Shown here one piece after another: positions 1-6,105 of a DNA stretch of 15,608 bases. Each line of letters starts with the position of its first letter. Positions within the stretch are counted from its first letter, which is position 1. The position numbers and the translations under genes were made by a program. Source of the DNA: Frankiaceae bacterium (GTDB lineage: Bacteria > Actinomycetota > Actinomycetes > JAFAQI01). The stretch covers positions 1 to 15,608 of the forward strand of contig JAVEEH010000016.1 of assembly GCA_030840545.1 (NCBI GenBank). Direction: 5' to 3'. Under the pieces are notes generated by a model that was not told where the DNA came from, did no database searches, and saw only the letters and a list, made by a program, of their open reading frames with translations.

Positions 1-1
1 C

Positions 2-592
2 GCGCACCTCGGGGTGCCGAAGATCTCGACGGGGGACATCTTTCGCGCCAACGTGAGCCAGGGCACGCCGCTGGGTCAGGAGGCGCGCAAGTACATGGAC
101 GCCGGCGACCTCGTCCCGGACGAGATCACCATCGGCATGGTCCGCGACCGGCTGGCGGAGGAGGACGCGCGCAACGGGTTCCTGCTCGACGGCTTTCCGC
201 GCACCGTCCCTCAGTCGGTCGCGTTCGACGAGACGCTCGAAAAAGCCGGCACGCCGCTCGACGTCGTGCTCGAGCTGGTCGTGGACGACGACGAGGTCGT
301 GCGGCGGCTCTCCGGCCGGCGTACCTGCCGCAACTGCGGGCACATCTGGCACCTGGACTTCGACCCGCCGTCGACCGAGGACGTCTGCGACATCTGCGGC
401 GGCGAGCTGTTCCAGCGTGACGACGACAAGCCCGCGACCATCCGGCACCGGCTGGAGGTCTACTACGACCAGACCTCGCCACTGGTGGGCTACTACGCCG
501 AGCGGGGCATCCTCGTGGGTCTGGACGCCATGGGCCCCGTGGACGACGTCACCGACCGGGCGATCGCCGCCCTGCGTTCCTACAGCAAGTAA
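2..592 (+). CDS. adk: Adenylate kinase, 5'-truncated by window edge
   Basis: Adenylate kinase interconverts ATP + AMP and 2 ADP in the cytosol. The frame is open from the window edge, so the true start and the P-loop (about 20 residues) lie outside; the GTG at 14 is an internal Val codon. Visible hallmarks are the ISTGDIFRANV segment of the AMP-binding region, LVPDEIT, and FLLDGFPRT, the family signature. The LID insert has a complete four-cysteine zinc site: CRNC (Cys codons at 326 and 335) and CDIC (386 and 395). The protein ends in a normal C-terminus with TAA at 590-592. About 196 residues are visible against roughly 215 for the family. map starts 16 nt downstream, the standard secY-adk-map-infA order. 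Identification is secure; only the 5' end is missing. Confidence 0.96.
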   Translation, partial: AHLGVPKISTGDIFRANVSQGTPLGQEARKYMDAGDLVPDEITIGMVRDRLAEEDARNGFLLDGFPRTVPQSVAFDETLEKAGTPLDVVLELVVDDDEVVRRLSGRRTCRNCGHIWHLDFDPPSTEDVCDICGGELFQRDDDKPATIRHRLEVYYDQTSPLVGYYAERGILVGLDAMGPVDDVTDRAIAALRSYSK

Positions 593-608
593 GAGGTACA
601 AAGGAAGC

Positions 609-1442
609 ATGATCCAGATCAAGACCGACGCGGAGATCGCGTTGATGCGTCAGGCCGGCCTCGTCGTCGGGCGGACCTTGGAGAAGCTGCGGGCCGCGGT
701 GGCGCCGGGCATGACGACCGCCGACCTCGACGCGATCGCCGAGGAGAGCATCCGCGGTGAGGGCGCGATCCCGTCGTTCCAGGGCTATCGGGGGTTCCCC
801 GCCTGCATCTGCACGTCCGTCAACAGCGAGATCGTCCACGGGATCCCCTCGGCCAAAGCCGTGATCCGTTCCGGCGACGTCATCTCGATCGACTGCGGGG
901 CCATCGTCGAGGGCTACCACGGCGATGCCGCAGTGACCGTGCCTGTGGGCGACGTCCAGCCGGACCGGCTCGAGCTGCTCCGGGTCACCGAGGAGTCGCT
1001 GTGGCGTGGCATCGCCGCGGCCAGCCTGGGCGGCCGGCTGATCGACATCTCCCGGTCGATCGAGTCCTACATCCGCTCCCAGCCGCATCCACGCGCCGCC
1101 GCGGGGGGCTCCTGGGGGATCGTCGAGGAGTACGTCGGGCACGGCATCGGCACCGAGATGCACCAGGACCCGCAGGTCTACAACTACGTCGGACGCCGGA
1201 TGGCCAAGGGCCCGGAGCTCGTGCGCGGCCTGGCGCTCGCGGTCGAGCCCATGGTCAACCTGGGCAGCCGCGCCACCAGGGTGCTCGAGGACGGCTGGAC
1301 GGTCGTCACTCAGGACGGCGCTCCCTCCGCCCACTTCGAGCACACGTTCACGCTCACCGAGCGTGGCCCCTGGGTCCTGACCGCCGTTGACGGCGGCGAG
1401 GCCCGCCTCTCCGCGCTCGGAGCGCTCCAGGCGGCCGGCTGA
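609..1442 (+). CDS. map: Type I methionine aminopeptidase
   Basis: This enzyme removes the initiator methionine from nascent proteins. It has 277 residues, with an ATG start 16 nt after the adk stop and an AAGGAAG ribosome-binding site just upstream. The expected metal ligands of the pita-bread fold are all present: Asp95 (SIDCGA), Asp106 (YHGDAAV), His178 (GHGIG), Glu213 (AVEPMVN) and Glu244 (HFEHTF). The substrate-site histidines His77 (VHGIP) and His185 (EMHQDP) are also seen. There is no N-terminal zinc-finger or SH3-binding extension, so it is the short type Ia form. It sits between adk and infA as in many actinomycetes and is probably co-transcribed with adk. Nothing about it is unusual. 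Confidence 0.97.
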   Translation: MIQIKTDAEIALMRQAGLVVGRTLEKLRAAVAPGMTTADLDAIAEESIRGEGAIPSFQGYRGFPACICTSVNSEIVHGIPSAKAVIRSGDVISIDCGAIVEGYHGDAAVTVPVGDVQPDRLELLRVTEESLWRGIAAASLGGRLIDISRSIESYIRSQPHPRAAAGGSWGIVEEYVGHGIGTEMHQDPQVYNYVGRRMAKGPELVRGLALAVEPMVNLGSRATRVLEDGWTVVTQDGAPSAHFEHTFTLTERGPWVLTAVDGGEARLSALGALQAAG

Positions 1443-1450
1443 CGCGCATT

Positions 1451-1478
1451 TTGAGCCTGAGCCACGCTGCCGTAGACT
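1451..1478 (+). promoter_or_regulatory. Candidate sigma-A promoter for infA
   Basis: In the 94-nt map-infA gap, TTGAGC (1451-1456) and TAGACT (1473-1478) are spaced by 16 bp, close to the -35/-10 consensus of a primary sigma factor. Transcription would start near 1484-1486, giving a leader of about 50 nt. A short hairpin (GGCCC 1487-1491 with GGGCC 1496-1500) sits at the predicted 5' end. This would let infA-rpmJ and downstream genes be transcribed independently of adk-map. It is predicted from sequence only. Confidence 0.55.
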
Positions 1479-1536
1479 TTCCCGTTGGCCCACCTGGGCC
1501 GGGAACAGTCACGCCTAGACACGAAATCCGGAGGAC

Positions 1537-1758
1537 ATGCCGAAGAAGGAAGGCGCCATCGAGATCGAGGGGCGCGTCGTCGAGCCGTTGCCGAACGCCA
1601 TGTTCCGCGTCGAGCTCGCCAACGGGCACCGGGTGCTGGCGCACATCAGCGGCAAGATGCGGCAGCACTACATCCGCATCCTTCCCGAGGACCGGGTCGT
1701 CGTGGAGCTCTCGCCCTACGACCTGTCCCGCGGTCGCATCGTCTACCGGTACAAGTAG
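1537..1758 (+). CDS. infA: Translation initiation factor IF-1
   Basis: IF-1 binds the A site of the 30S subunit during initiation, with IF-2 and IF-3. The 73-residue protein is a single OB-fold and has the family's usual length. Recognisable stretches are the MPKKEGAIEIEG start, LPNAMFRVEL, the LAHISGKMR segment, and a C-terminus ending RIVYRYK. The ATG is set by a strong CGGAGGA Shine-Dalgarno sequence at 1529-1535. The gene follows map and precedes rpmJ by 12 nt. Identification is secure. Confidence 0.98.
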   Translation: MPKKEGAIEIEGRVVEPLPNAMFRVELANGHRVLAHISGKMRQHYIRILPEDRVVVELSPYDLSRGRIVYRYK

Positions 1759-1770
1759 GAGAGCAGCACC

Positions 1771-1884
1771 GTGAAGGTCAAGCCGAGCGTCAAGAAGATC
1801 TGTGACAAGTGCAAGGTGATTCGCCGTCACGGGCGGGTCATGGTGATCTGCGAGAACCTGCGCCACAAACAGCGTCAGGGCTAG
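1771..1884 (+). CDS. rpmJ: 50S ribosomal protein L36 (bL36), zinc-binding form
   Basis: This 37-residue gene starts with GTG and gives VKVKPSVKKICDKCKVIRR at its N-terminus and RHKQRQG at its end. The zinc ribbon is intact: Cys11, Cys14, Cys27 and His32 (C-x2-C-x12-C-x4-H). It is therefore the C+ form, not the zinc-independent paralogue some actinomycetes express under zinc starvation. AGGAG at 1757-1761 overlaps the infA stop and serves as its ribosome-binding site. Position between infA and rpsM is the canonical order. Identification is secure despite the small size. Confidence 0.96.
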   Translation: MKVKPSVKKICDKCKVIRRHGRVMVICENLRHKQRQG

Positions 1885-1912
1885 CACCTCACCAACAGAT
1901 AGCGCGCACCAA

Positions 1913-1941
1913 CCGCGTCGTACGAGATCTGTACGACGCGG
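1913..1941 (+). other. Perfect 11-bp hairpin in rpmJ-rpsM gap
   Basis: CCGCGTCGTAC (1913-1923) and GTACGACGCGG (1931-1941) are exact reverse complements around the 7-nt loop GAGATCT. No T-run follows; the next bases are CCACCCCC. It is therefore not a classical intrinsic terminator. It lies 28 nt after the rpmJ stop and could be a processing site, a 3'-end stabiliser, an attenuator, or part of a ribosomal-protein-binding leader. Confidence 0.6.
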
Positions 1942-1945
1942 CCAC

Positions 1946-1983
1946 CCCCGGCGCGGAGGCCGGGGCCCATCCGGGCTGATGGG
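1946..1983 (+). other. Two further tandem hairpins in the rpsM leader
   Basis: CCCCGGC (1946-1952) pairs with GCCGGGG (1959-1965), a 7-bp stem. Immediately after it, CCCATC (1966-1971) pairs with GATGGG (1978-1983), a 6-bp stem. The second hairpin uses the same bases (1967-1978) that can pair with the rpsM start region, so the two folds exclude each other. In such GC-rich DNA single short stems mean little; the regular run of three is what makes these worth recording. Confidence 0.5.
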
Positions 1984-2031
1984 ACGGTGACGCGGACGAC
2001 CTCCGCTGATGAAGGGAACCAGCCCGGATGG
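1967..2031 (+). promoter_or_regulatory. Candidate start-codon-sequestering leader of rpsM
   Basis: CCATCCGGGCTG (1967-1978) is the exact reverse complement of CAGCCCGGATGG (2020-2031), and the latter contains the rpsM ATG (2028-2030). The 12-bp helix would enclose a 41-nt loop that carries the Shine-Dalgarno sequence GAAGGGA (2011-2017) and would bury the start codon. The 5' arm can instead form the local hairpin 1966-1971/1978-1983, which frees the ATG. This is the architecture expected of a translational switch. Alpha-operon feedback by S4 is known in Escherichia coli; which ligand, if any, acts here is not shown. Confidence 0.5.
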
Positions 2032-2408
2032 CACGCCTTGCCGGCGTCGACCTCCCCCGCGAGAAGCGGTTGGAGATCGCGCTCACCTACATTTTCGGTG
2101 TCGGTCGCACCCGCGCCCGGGAGACGTTGAAGCAGACCGGCGTCAACGGCGACCAGCGGGTCCGGGAGCTCAGCGACGACGACCTCGTCAAGCTGCGCGA
2201 CTGGATCGAGGCCAACTACCGCGTCGAGGGTGACCTCCGCCGCGAGGTGGCCTCGGACATCCGCCGCAAGATCGAGATCGGCTGCTACCAGGGGATCCGC
2301 CACCGTCGCGGCCTGCCGGTGCGCGGTCAGCGAACGCACACCAACGCCCGCACCAGGAAGGGCCCCCGTAAGACCGTGGCCGGCAAGAAGAAGGTAGGGA
2401 AGAAGTAA
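2028..2408 (+). CDS. rpsM: 30S ribosomal protein S13 (uS13)
   Basis: S13 lies in the head of the 30S subunit and contacts the P-site tRNA and the intersubunit bridges. The protein is 126 residues, the usual length. It begins MARLAGVDLPREKR, has the IFGVGRTRA helix-hairpin segment, the YRVEGDLRREV linker, and the basic tail GLPVRGQRTHTNARTRKGP, ending in a lysine-rich run. The start is fixed by GAAGGGA at 2011-2017. A 143-nt gap, long for this operon, separates it from rpmJ and holds the structured leader described separately. Its stop overlaps the rpsK start by one base (TAATG). Confidence 0.98.
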   Translation: MARLAGVDLPREKRLEIALTYIFGVGRTRARETLKQTGVNGDQRVRELSDDDLVKLRDWIEANYRVEGDLRREVASDIRRKIEIGCYQGIRHRRGLPVRGQRTHTNARTRKGPRKTVAGKKKVGKK

Positions 2409-2812
2409 TGCCCCCCGCACAGAAGCGCGCGGCCGCGAAGAAGGTGCGGCGCAAGGAGAAGAAGAACGTCGCCCACGGGCACGCTCACATCAAGAGCACG
2501 TTCAACAACACCATCGTGTCGATCACCGACCCGATGGGCAACGTCATTGCCTGGGCCAGCGCCGGCCAGGTCGGTTTCAAGGGCTCCCGCAAGTCGACGC
2601 CGTTCGCCGCGCAGATGGCTGCCGAGGCAGCGGCCCGGCGGGCGCAGGAGCACGGCATGCGCAAGGTCGACGTCTTCGTCAAGGGTCCGGGCTCGGGCCG
2701 GGAGACCGCGATCCGGTCGCTGCAGGCGACCGGCTTGGAGGTCGGCACGATTTCCGACGTCACGCCAGTTCCCCACAACGGTTGCCGCCCACCGAAGCGG
2801 CGGAGAGTCTGA
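2408..2812 (+). CDS. rpsK: 30S ribosomal protein S11 (uS11)
   Basis: S11 is part of the 30S platform near the anti-Shine-Dalgarno site. The 134-residue protein has a basic N-terminal extension, then HIKSTFNNTIVSITD, the GFKGSRKSTPFAAQ segment, VFVKGPGSGRE, and the conserved end TPVPHNGCRPPKRRRV. The ATG shares its A with the rpsM stop codon (TAATG), so translation is probably coupled. rpsD follows after a single base. Nothing is atypical. Confidence 0.98.
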   Translation: MPPAQKRAAAKKVRRKEKKNVAHGHAHIKSTFNNTIVSITDPMGNVIAWASAGQVGFKGSRKSTPFAAQMAAEAAARRAQEHGMRKVDVFVKGPGSGRETAIRSLQATGLEVGTISDVTPVPHNGCRPPKRRRV

Positions 2813-2813
2813 G

Positions 2814-3440
2814 ATGGCGAGATACACAGGTGCGGACTGCAAGAGGTGCCGCCGCGAGAAGATGAAGCTGTTCCTCAAGGGCAGCAAGTGCGAGTCGCCG
2901 AAGTGCCCCATCGAGATCCGGCCCTACCCGCCGGGCGAGCATGGCCGTGGCCGCACCAAGGACAGCGAGTACCTCCTGCAGATGCGCGAGAAGCAGAAGT
3001 GCGCCCGCATCTACGGCGTGCTGGAGAAGCAGTTCCGGCGCTATTACGAGGAGGCCAACCGGCTGCCCGGCAAGACCGGTGAAAACCTGCTGCAGCTGCT
3101 CGAGCGACGCCTCGACAACGTGGTCTACCGGGCCGGGTTCGCGCACAGCCGCGACATGGCCCGTCAGCTCGTCAAGCACGGCCACTTCATCGTCAACGGC
3201 CACAAGGTCGACATCCCGTCGTTCCTCGTGAGCGAGAGCGACATCATCGAGGTGCGGCCCAAGAGTGTCGAGATGACGCCGTTCGTCATCGCCCGGGCCG
3301 AAGCCGGCAGCCGTCCGGTGCCCGCCTGGATCGAGGTCATCTCCAACCGGATGCGCATCCTCGTGCACTCCTTCCCGGCCCGGCAGATCATCGACACGCA
3401 AGTCCAGGAGCAGCTGATCGTGGAGTTGTATTCGAAGTAG
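2814..3440 (+). CDS. rpsD: 30S ribosomal protein S4 (uS4), zinc-binding form
   Basis: S4 is a primary 16S rRNA-binding protein that nucleates 30S assembly. In E. coli it also represses its own operon. The protein is 208 residues. The N-terminus carries Cys9, Cys12, Cys26 and Cys31, the four-cysteine zinc site found in thermophile-type S4 and lost in many other bacteria. The S4 RNA-binding domain covers roughly residues 95-160 (LLERRLDNVVYRAGFAHS, then GHFIVNGHKVDIPSFLV). The start is 2 nt after the rpsK stop, with CGGAGAG at 2801-2807 inside rpsK as the ribosome-binding site. As the likely feedback regulator, it is a candidate ligand for the rpsM leader structure; that link is inference. Confidence 0.98.
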   Translation: MARYTGADCKRCRREKMKLFLKGSKCESPKCPIEIRPYPPGEHGRGRTKDSEYLLQMREKQKCARIYGVLEKQFRRYYEEANRLPGKTGENLLQLLERRLDNVVYRAGFAHSRDMARQLVKHGHFIVNGHKVDIPSFLVSESDIIEVRPKSVEMTPFVIARAEAGSRPVPAWIEVISNRMRILVHSFPARQIIDTQVQEQLIVELYSK

Positions 3441-3490
3441 GCACCACCAGCACCACCTAGTGAGCGATCAAATAGCGGTTCGCTCCTGAC

Positions 3491-3507
3491 AGGAAGGCAA
3501 GACCTTG
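3491..3507 (+). promoter_or_regulatory. Ribosome-binding site fixing the TTG start of rpoA
   Basis: AGGAAGG (3491-3497) lies 7 nt before TTG (3505-3507). The TTG opens the typical actinobacterial N-terminus MLIAQRPTL, so the rare start codon is supported by both spacing and homology. A weak 6-bp inverted repeat (GAGCGA 3462-3467, TCGCTC 3480-3485) lies just upstream in the 64-nt rpsD-rpoA gap. No clear promoter was seen there. Confidence 0.75.
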
Positions 3508-4533
3508 CTCATCGCACAGCGCCCCACCCTCACCGAAGACCCGATCAACGACACCCGGTCCCGGTTCGTCATCGAGCCGCTCGAGCCGGGCTTCGGCTAC
3601 ACGCTCGGCAACTCGCTGCGCCGCACGCTCCTGTCGAGCATCCCTGGCGCGTCCGTGACGTCGATCCGCATCGCCGACGTGCTGCACGAGTTCTCCACCG
3701 TCGCCGGCGTCAAGGAAGACGTCACCGACATGATCCTCAACATCAAGAGTCTCGTCGTCTCCAGCGAGCACGACGAGCCCGTGGTGATGTACCTGCGCAA
3801 GCAGGGTCCCGGCGCCGTCACCGCTGCTGACATCGCCCCCCCGGCCGGCGTCGAGATCCACAACGCGGACCTTCACCTCGCGACGCTCAACGGCAAGGGC
3901 AAGCTCGAGATCGAGTTCACGGTCGAACGTGGTCGCGGCTATGTCTCCGCCGTCCAGAACAAGCAGCCGGGCCAGCCGATCGGTGTCGTGCCGATCGACT
4001 CGATCTACTCGCCGGTGCTGAAGGTGACCTACAAGGTCGAGGCGACCCGGGTCGAGCAGCGCACCGACTTCGACCGTCTCATCGTCGACGTCGAGACCAA
4101 GCCGTCGATGACGCCGCGCACCGCGCTCGCCTCTGCCGGCCACACCCTGGTCGAGCTGTTCGGCCTCGCCCGTGAGCTCGACGAGGCGGCTGAGGGCATC
4201 GAGATCGGCCCGTCGCCGACCGACGCGCAGCTCATGGCGGACCTTGCGCTGCCGATCGAGGAGCTCGACCTCACCGTCCGCTCCTACAACTGCCTCAAGC
4301 GGGAGGGCATCCACTCGGTGGGTGAGCTCGTCTCGCGCAGCGAGGCGGACCTCATGGACATCCGCAACTTCGGGGCCAAGTCGATCGACGAGGTCAAGGG
4401 CAAGCTGCACTCCATGGGCCTCGCGCTCAAGGACAGCCCGCCCGGTTTCGACCCGTCGACGGTGATCGGCGCTTACGGCGACGAGGGCTTCGACGAGGGC
4501 GACGCCGGTTTCGCCGAGACCGAGCAGTACTGA
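3505..4533 (+). CDS. rpoA: DNA-directed RNA polymerase subunit alpha
   Basis: Alpha dimerises to scaffold beta and beta' assembly, and its C-terminal domain contacts UP elements and activators. The protein is 342 residues. The N-terminal domain (about 1-230) includes RSRFVIEPLEPGFGYTLGN, the NSLRRTLLSSIPG dimer helix, and KVEATRVEQRTDFD. The C-terminal domain (about 245-315) includes the helix-hairpin-helix stretch NCLKREGIHSVGELV and the IRNFGAKSIDEVK segment. An acidic tail ending ETEQY is typical of actinomycetes. The start is TTG, supported by the ribosome-binding site noted separately. It lies between rpsD and rplQ as usual. Confidence 0.98.
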   Translation: MLIAQRPTLTEDPINDTRSRFVIEPLEPGFGYTLGNSLRRTLLSSIPGASVTSIRIADVLHEFSTVAGVKEDVTDMILNIKSLVVSSEHDEPVVMYLRKQGPGAVTAADIAPPAGVEIHNADLHLATLNGKGKLEIEFTVERGRGYVSAVQNKQPGQPIGVVPIDSIYSPVLKVTYKVEATRVEQRTDFDRLIVDVETKPSMTPRTALASAGHTLVELFGLARELDEAAEGIEIGPSPTDAQLMADLALPIEELDLTVRSYNCLKREGIHSVGELVSRSEADLMDIRNFGAKSIDEVKGKLHSMGLALKDSPPGFDPSTVIGAYGDEGFDEGDAGFAETEQY

Positions 4534-4564
4534 CCAGCGCAACCACCCCGAATAAGGAACTCAA

Positions 4565-5311
4565 GTGCCAACTCCAACGAAGGGCCCGCGACTCGGCAGC
4601 GGTCCGGCGCACGAACGGCTGATGCTGGCCAATCTCGCCACCGCGTTGTTCGAGCACGGCCAGATCACCACGACCGAGGCGAAGGCCAAGCGGCTCCGGC
4701 CGCTGGCCGAGCGTCTCATCACGTTCGCCAAGCGCGGGGACATCCACGCCCGGCGGCGGGTGCTGACCGTGGTCCGGGACAAGACGGTCGTGCACGAGCT
4801 CTTCGCGGAGATCGGCCCGCGCTATGCAGAGCGGGCCGGCGGCTACACCCGGATCACGAAGATCGGTCCCCGCAAGGGCGACAACGCGCCGATGGCCGTG
4901 ATCGAGCTGGTCGAGGGCCGCACGCTGGCCCAGGAGGCGGTCCAGGAGGCCGACCGCGCGCGCAGCACCCGCTTCGCCCGGCGCCGGCGTCCGACCGGTG
5001 CGACGGCGGAGGCGGCGGCCGAGCTCGCCGGCGAGAGCGAGACGGCTGCCAGCGTTGCCGCCGAGGCAGATGCCGCCGACGCGGCGGACGCGGCGTCGGT
5101 CGAGGAAGCCGCTACTGACGCCGACGCGACCGGGGTGGACGAGCCCGTCGCCGAGCCGGAGCCTGTCGACGCCCCCGTGGCTGACGCGGAGACCGCGCCG
5201 GTGGCCGAGGAGCCGGTCGCCGAGGAGCCGGTGGCTGAGGAGCCGGTCGCCGAGGTGCCGGCAACCGAAGCCGCAGCGGACGAGACAGAGGGCGAAGCCG
5301 ACAAGGCGTGA
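4565..5311 (+). CDS. rplQ: 50S ribosomal protein L17 (bL17) with long acidic tail
   Basis: L17 binds 23S rRNA near the tunnel exit. Residues 1 to about 118 are the conserved domain (PTKGPRLGSGPAHERLML, LFEHGQITTTEAKAKRL, GGYTRITKIGPRKGD). Residues from about 119 onward first form a short basic stretch (RSTRFARRRRP). They then continue as roughly 105 residues rich in Ala, Glu, Asp, Val and Pro, ending in VAEEP repeats. At 248 residues the protein is about twice the core length. Actinobacterial L17 often has acidic tails, but this one seems long even for that group. The start is GTG, 6 nt after AAGGA. Its stop overlaps the truA GTG start as GTGA. Confidence 0.96.
   Translation: MPTPTKGPRLGSGPAHERLMLANLATALFEHGQITTTEAKAKRLRPLAERLITFAKRGDIHARRRVLTVVRDKTVVHELFAEIGPRYAERAGGYTRITKIGPRKGDNAPMAVIELVEGRTLAQEAVQEADRARSTRFARRRRPTGATAEAAAELAGESETAASVAAEADAADAADAASVEEAATDADATGVDEPVAEPEPVDAPVADAETAPVAEEPVAEEPVAEEPVAEVPATEAAADETEGEADKA
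5198..5257 (+). repeat. Four 15-bp tandem repeats in rplQ tail
   Basis: Four direct 15-bp units related to CCGGTSGCCGAGGAG run at 5198-5212, 5213-5227, 5228-5242 and 5243-5257. They encode PVAEE three times and then PVAEV. Because the unit length is a multiple of three, slippage would change the tail length without breaking the frame. Differences between units are mostly third-base changes. Confidence 0.9.
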
Positions 5312-6105
5312 CGCGGCGCTATCGCCTCGACCTCGCCTACGACGGCACGGAGTTCTCCGGCTGGGCGCGTCAGCCCGGCCGACGCACGGTCGAGCAGTCG
5401 CTGGCCGATGCGCTCGCGCGGGTGTTGCGGCTGCCGCAACCGCCGGCGCTGACCGTTGCCGGCCGGACCGATGCCGGCGTGCACGCGACCGGGCAGGTGG
5501 TGCACGTCGAGCTCGCCGATGACGTCGAGCCCGCCGCGCTGATGCGGCGGCTGAGCGGTGTGCTGCCGGCCGATGTCGTGGTCAAGAAGGTCGCGGTTGC
5601 GCCGCCGGACTTCGATGCGCGGTTCGCTGCGACCGGCCGGCACTACCGCTACCGGGTCACCGACGGCGTCCCCGATCCACTGCGCCGACGTGACACCCTC
5701 GCCTGGCCGCGTTCGCTCGACGTCGACTCGATGAATCGCGCATCGGCCGAGCTCACGGGCACGCACGACTTCGCGGCGTACTGTCGTCCCCGGGAAGGCG
5801 CGACGACCGTACGCACGCTGCACGTGCTCACGGCAATGCGGGACGAGGTGGGGGTCATCACCGTGGAGGCGCGCGCAGATGCCTTCTGTCACAACCAGGT
5901 GCGCAGCATGGTGGGTGCACTGCTTGCCGTCGGCGACGGCCGCCGGCCGGTGCTCTGGCCGCGAGAGGTGCTCGACGCCGCTGTGCGCGACAGCGCCGTC
6001 ACCGTTGCTCCGGCGCACGGGTTGACCCTCGTTGCGGTTGACTACCCGCCGGAGGACCAGCTTGCTGCCCGCACCGTCACCACCCGCTCCCGCCGCGACC
6101 GATGA
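5308..6105 (+). CDS. truA: tRNA pseudouridine(38-40) synthase
   Basis: TruA converts uridines 38-40 of the tRNA anticodon arm to pseudouridine. The protein is 265 residues with a GTG start. The catalytic aspartate is Asp55 in the signature VAGRTDAGVHA. Other family blocks are YDGTEFSGWARQPGRRTVEQ (residues 11-30), HYRYRVTDG, THDFAAYC, and FCHNQVRSMVGALL near the active site. The start overlaps the rplQ stop (GTGA, 5308-5311) and its stop overlaps the next gene's ATG (ATGA, 6102-6105), so it is coupled on both sides. In many actinomycetes rplM-rpsI follow truA. Here a surface-polysaccharide-type gene does instead. Confidence 0.97.
   Translation: MTRRYRLDLAYDGTEFSGWARQPGRRTVEQSLADALARVLRLPQPPALTVAGRTDAGVHATGQVVHVELADDVEPAALMRRLSGVLPADVVVKKVAVAPPDFDARFAATGRHYRYRVTDGVPDPLRRRDTLAWPRSLDVDSMNRASAELTGTHDFAAYCRPREGATTVRTLHVLTAMRDEVGVITVEARADAFCHNQVRSMVGALLAVGDGRRPVLWPREVLDAAVRDSAVTVAPAHGLTLVAVDYPPEDQLAARTVTTRSRRDR

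Noticed and set aside
1913..1941. Intrinsic terminator after rpmJ
   Set aside because: The stem is strong but no U-tract follows, and the downstream genes of the same conserved operon continue.
3457..4542. 361-codon minus-strand frame opposite rpoA
   Set aside because: rpoA is unmistakable on the plus strand; the antisense frame has no recognisable domain.
5198..5257. CRISPR-like array or mobile repeat
   Set aside because: The 15-bp units are contiguous without spacers and encode an in-frame peptide repeat of L17.
4843..6018. Minus-strand frame with SATGSS-type repeats
   Set aside because: The repeats are the antisense reading of the VAEEP repeats in rplQ, and the rest lies opposite truA.
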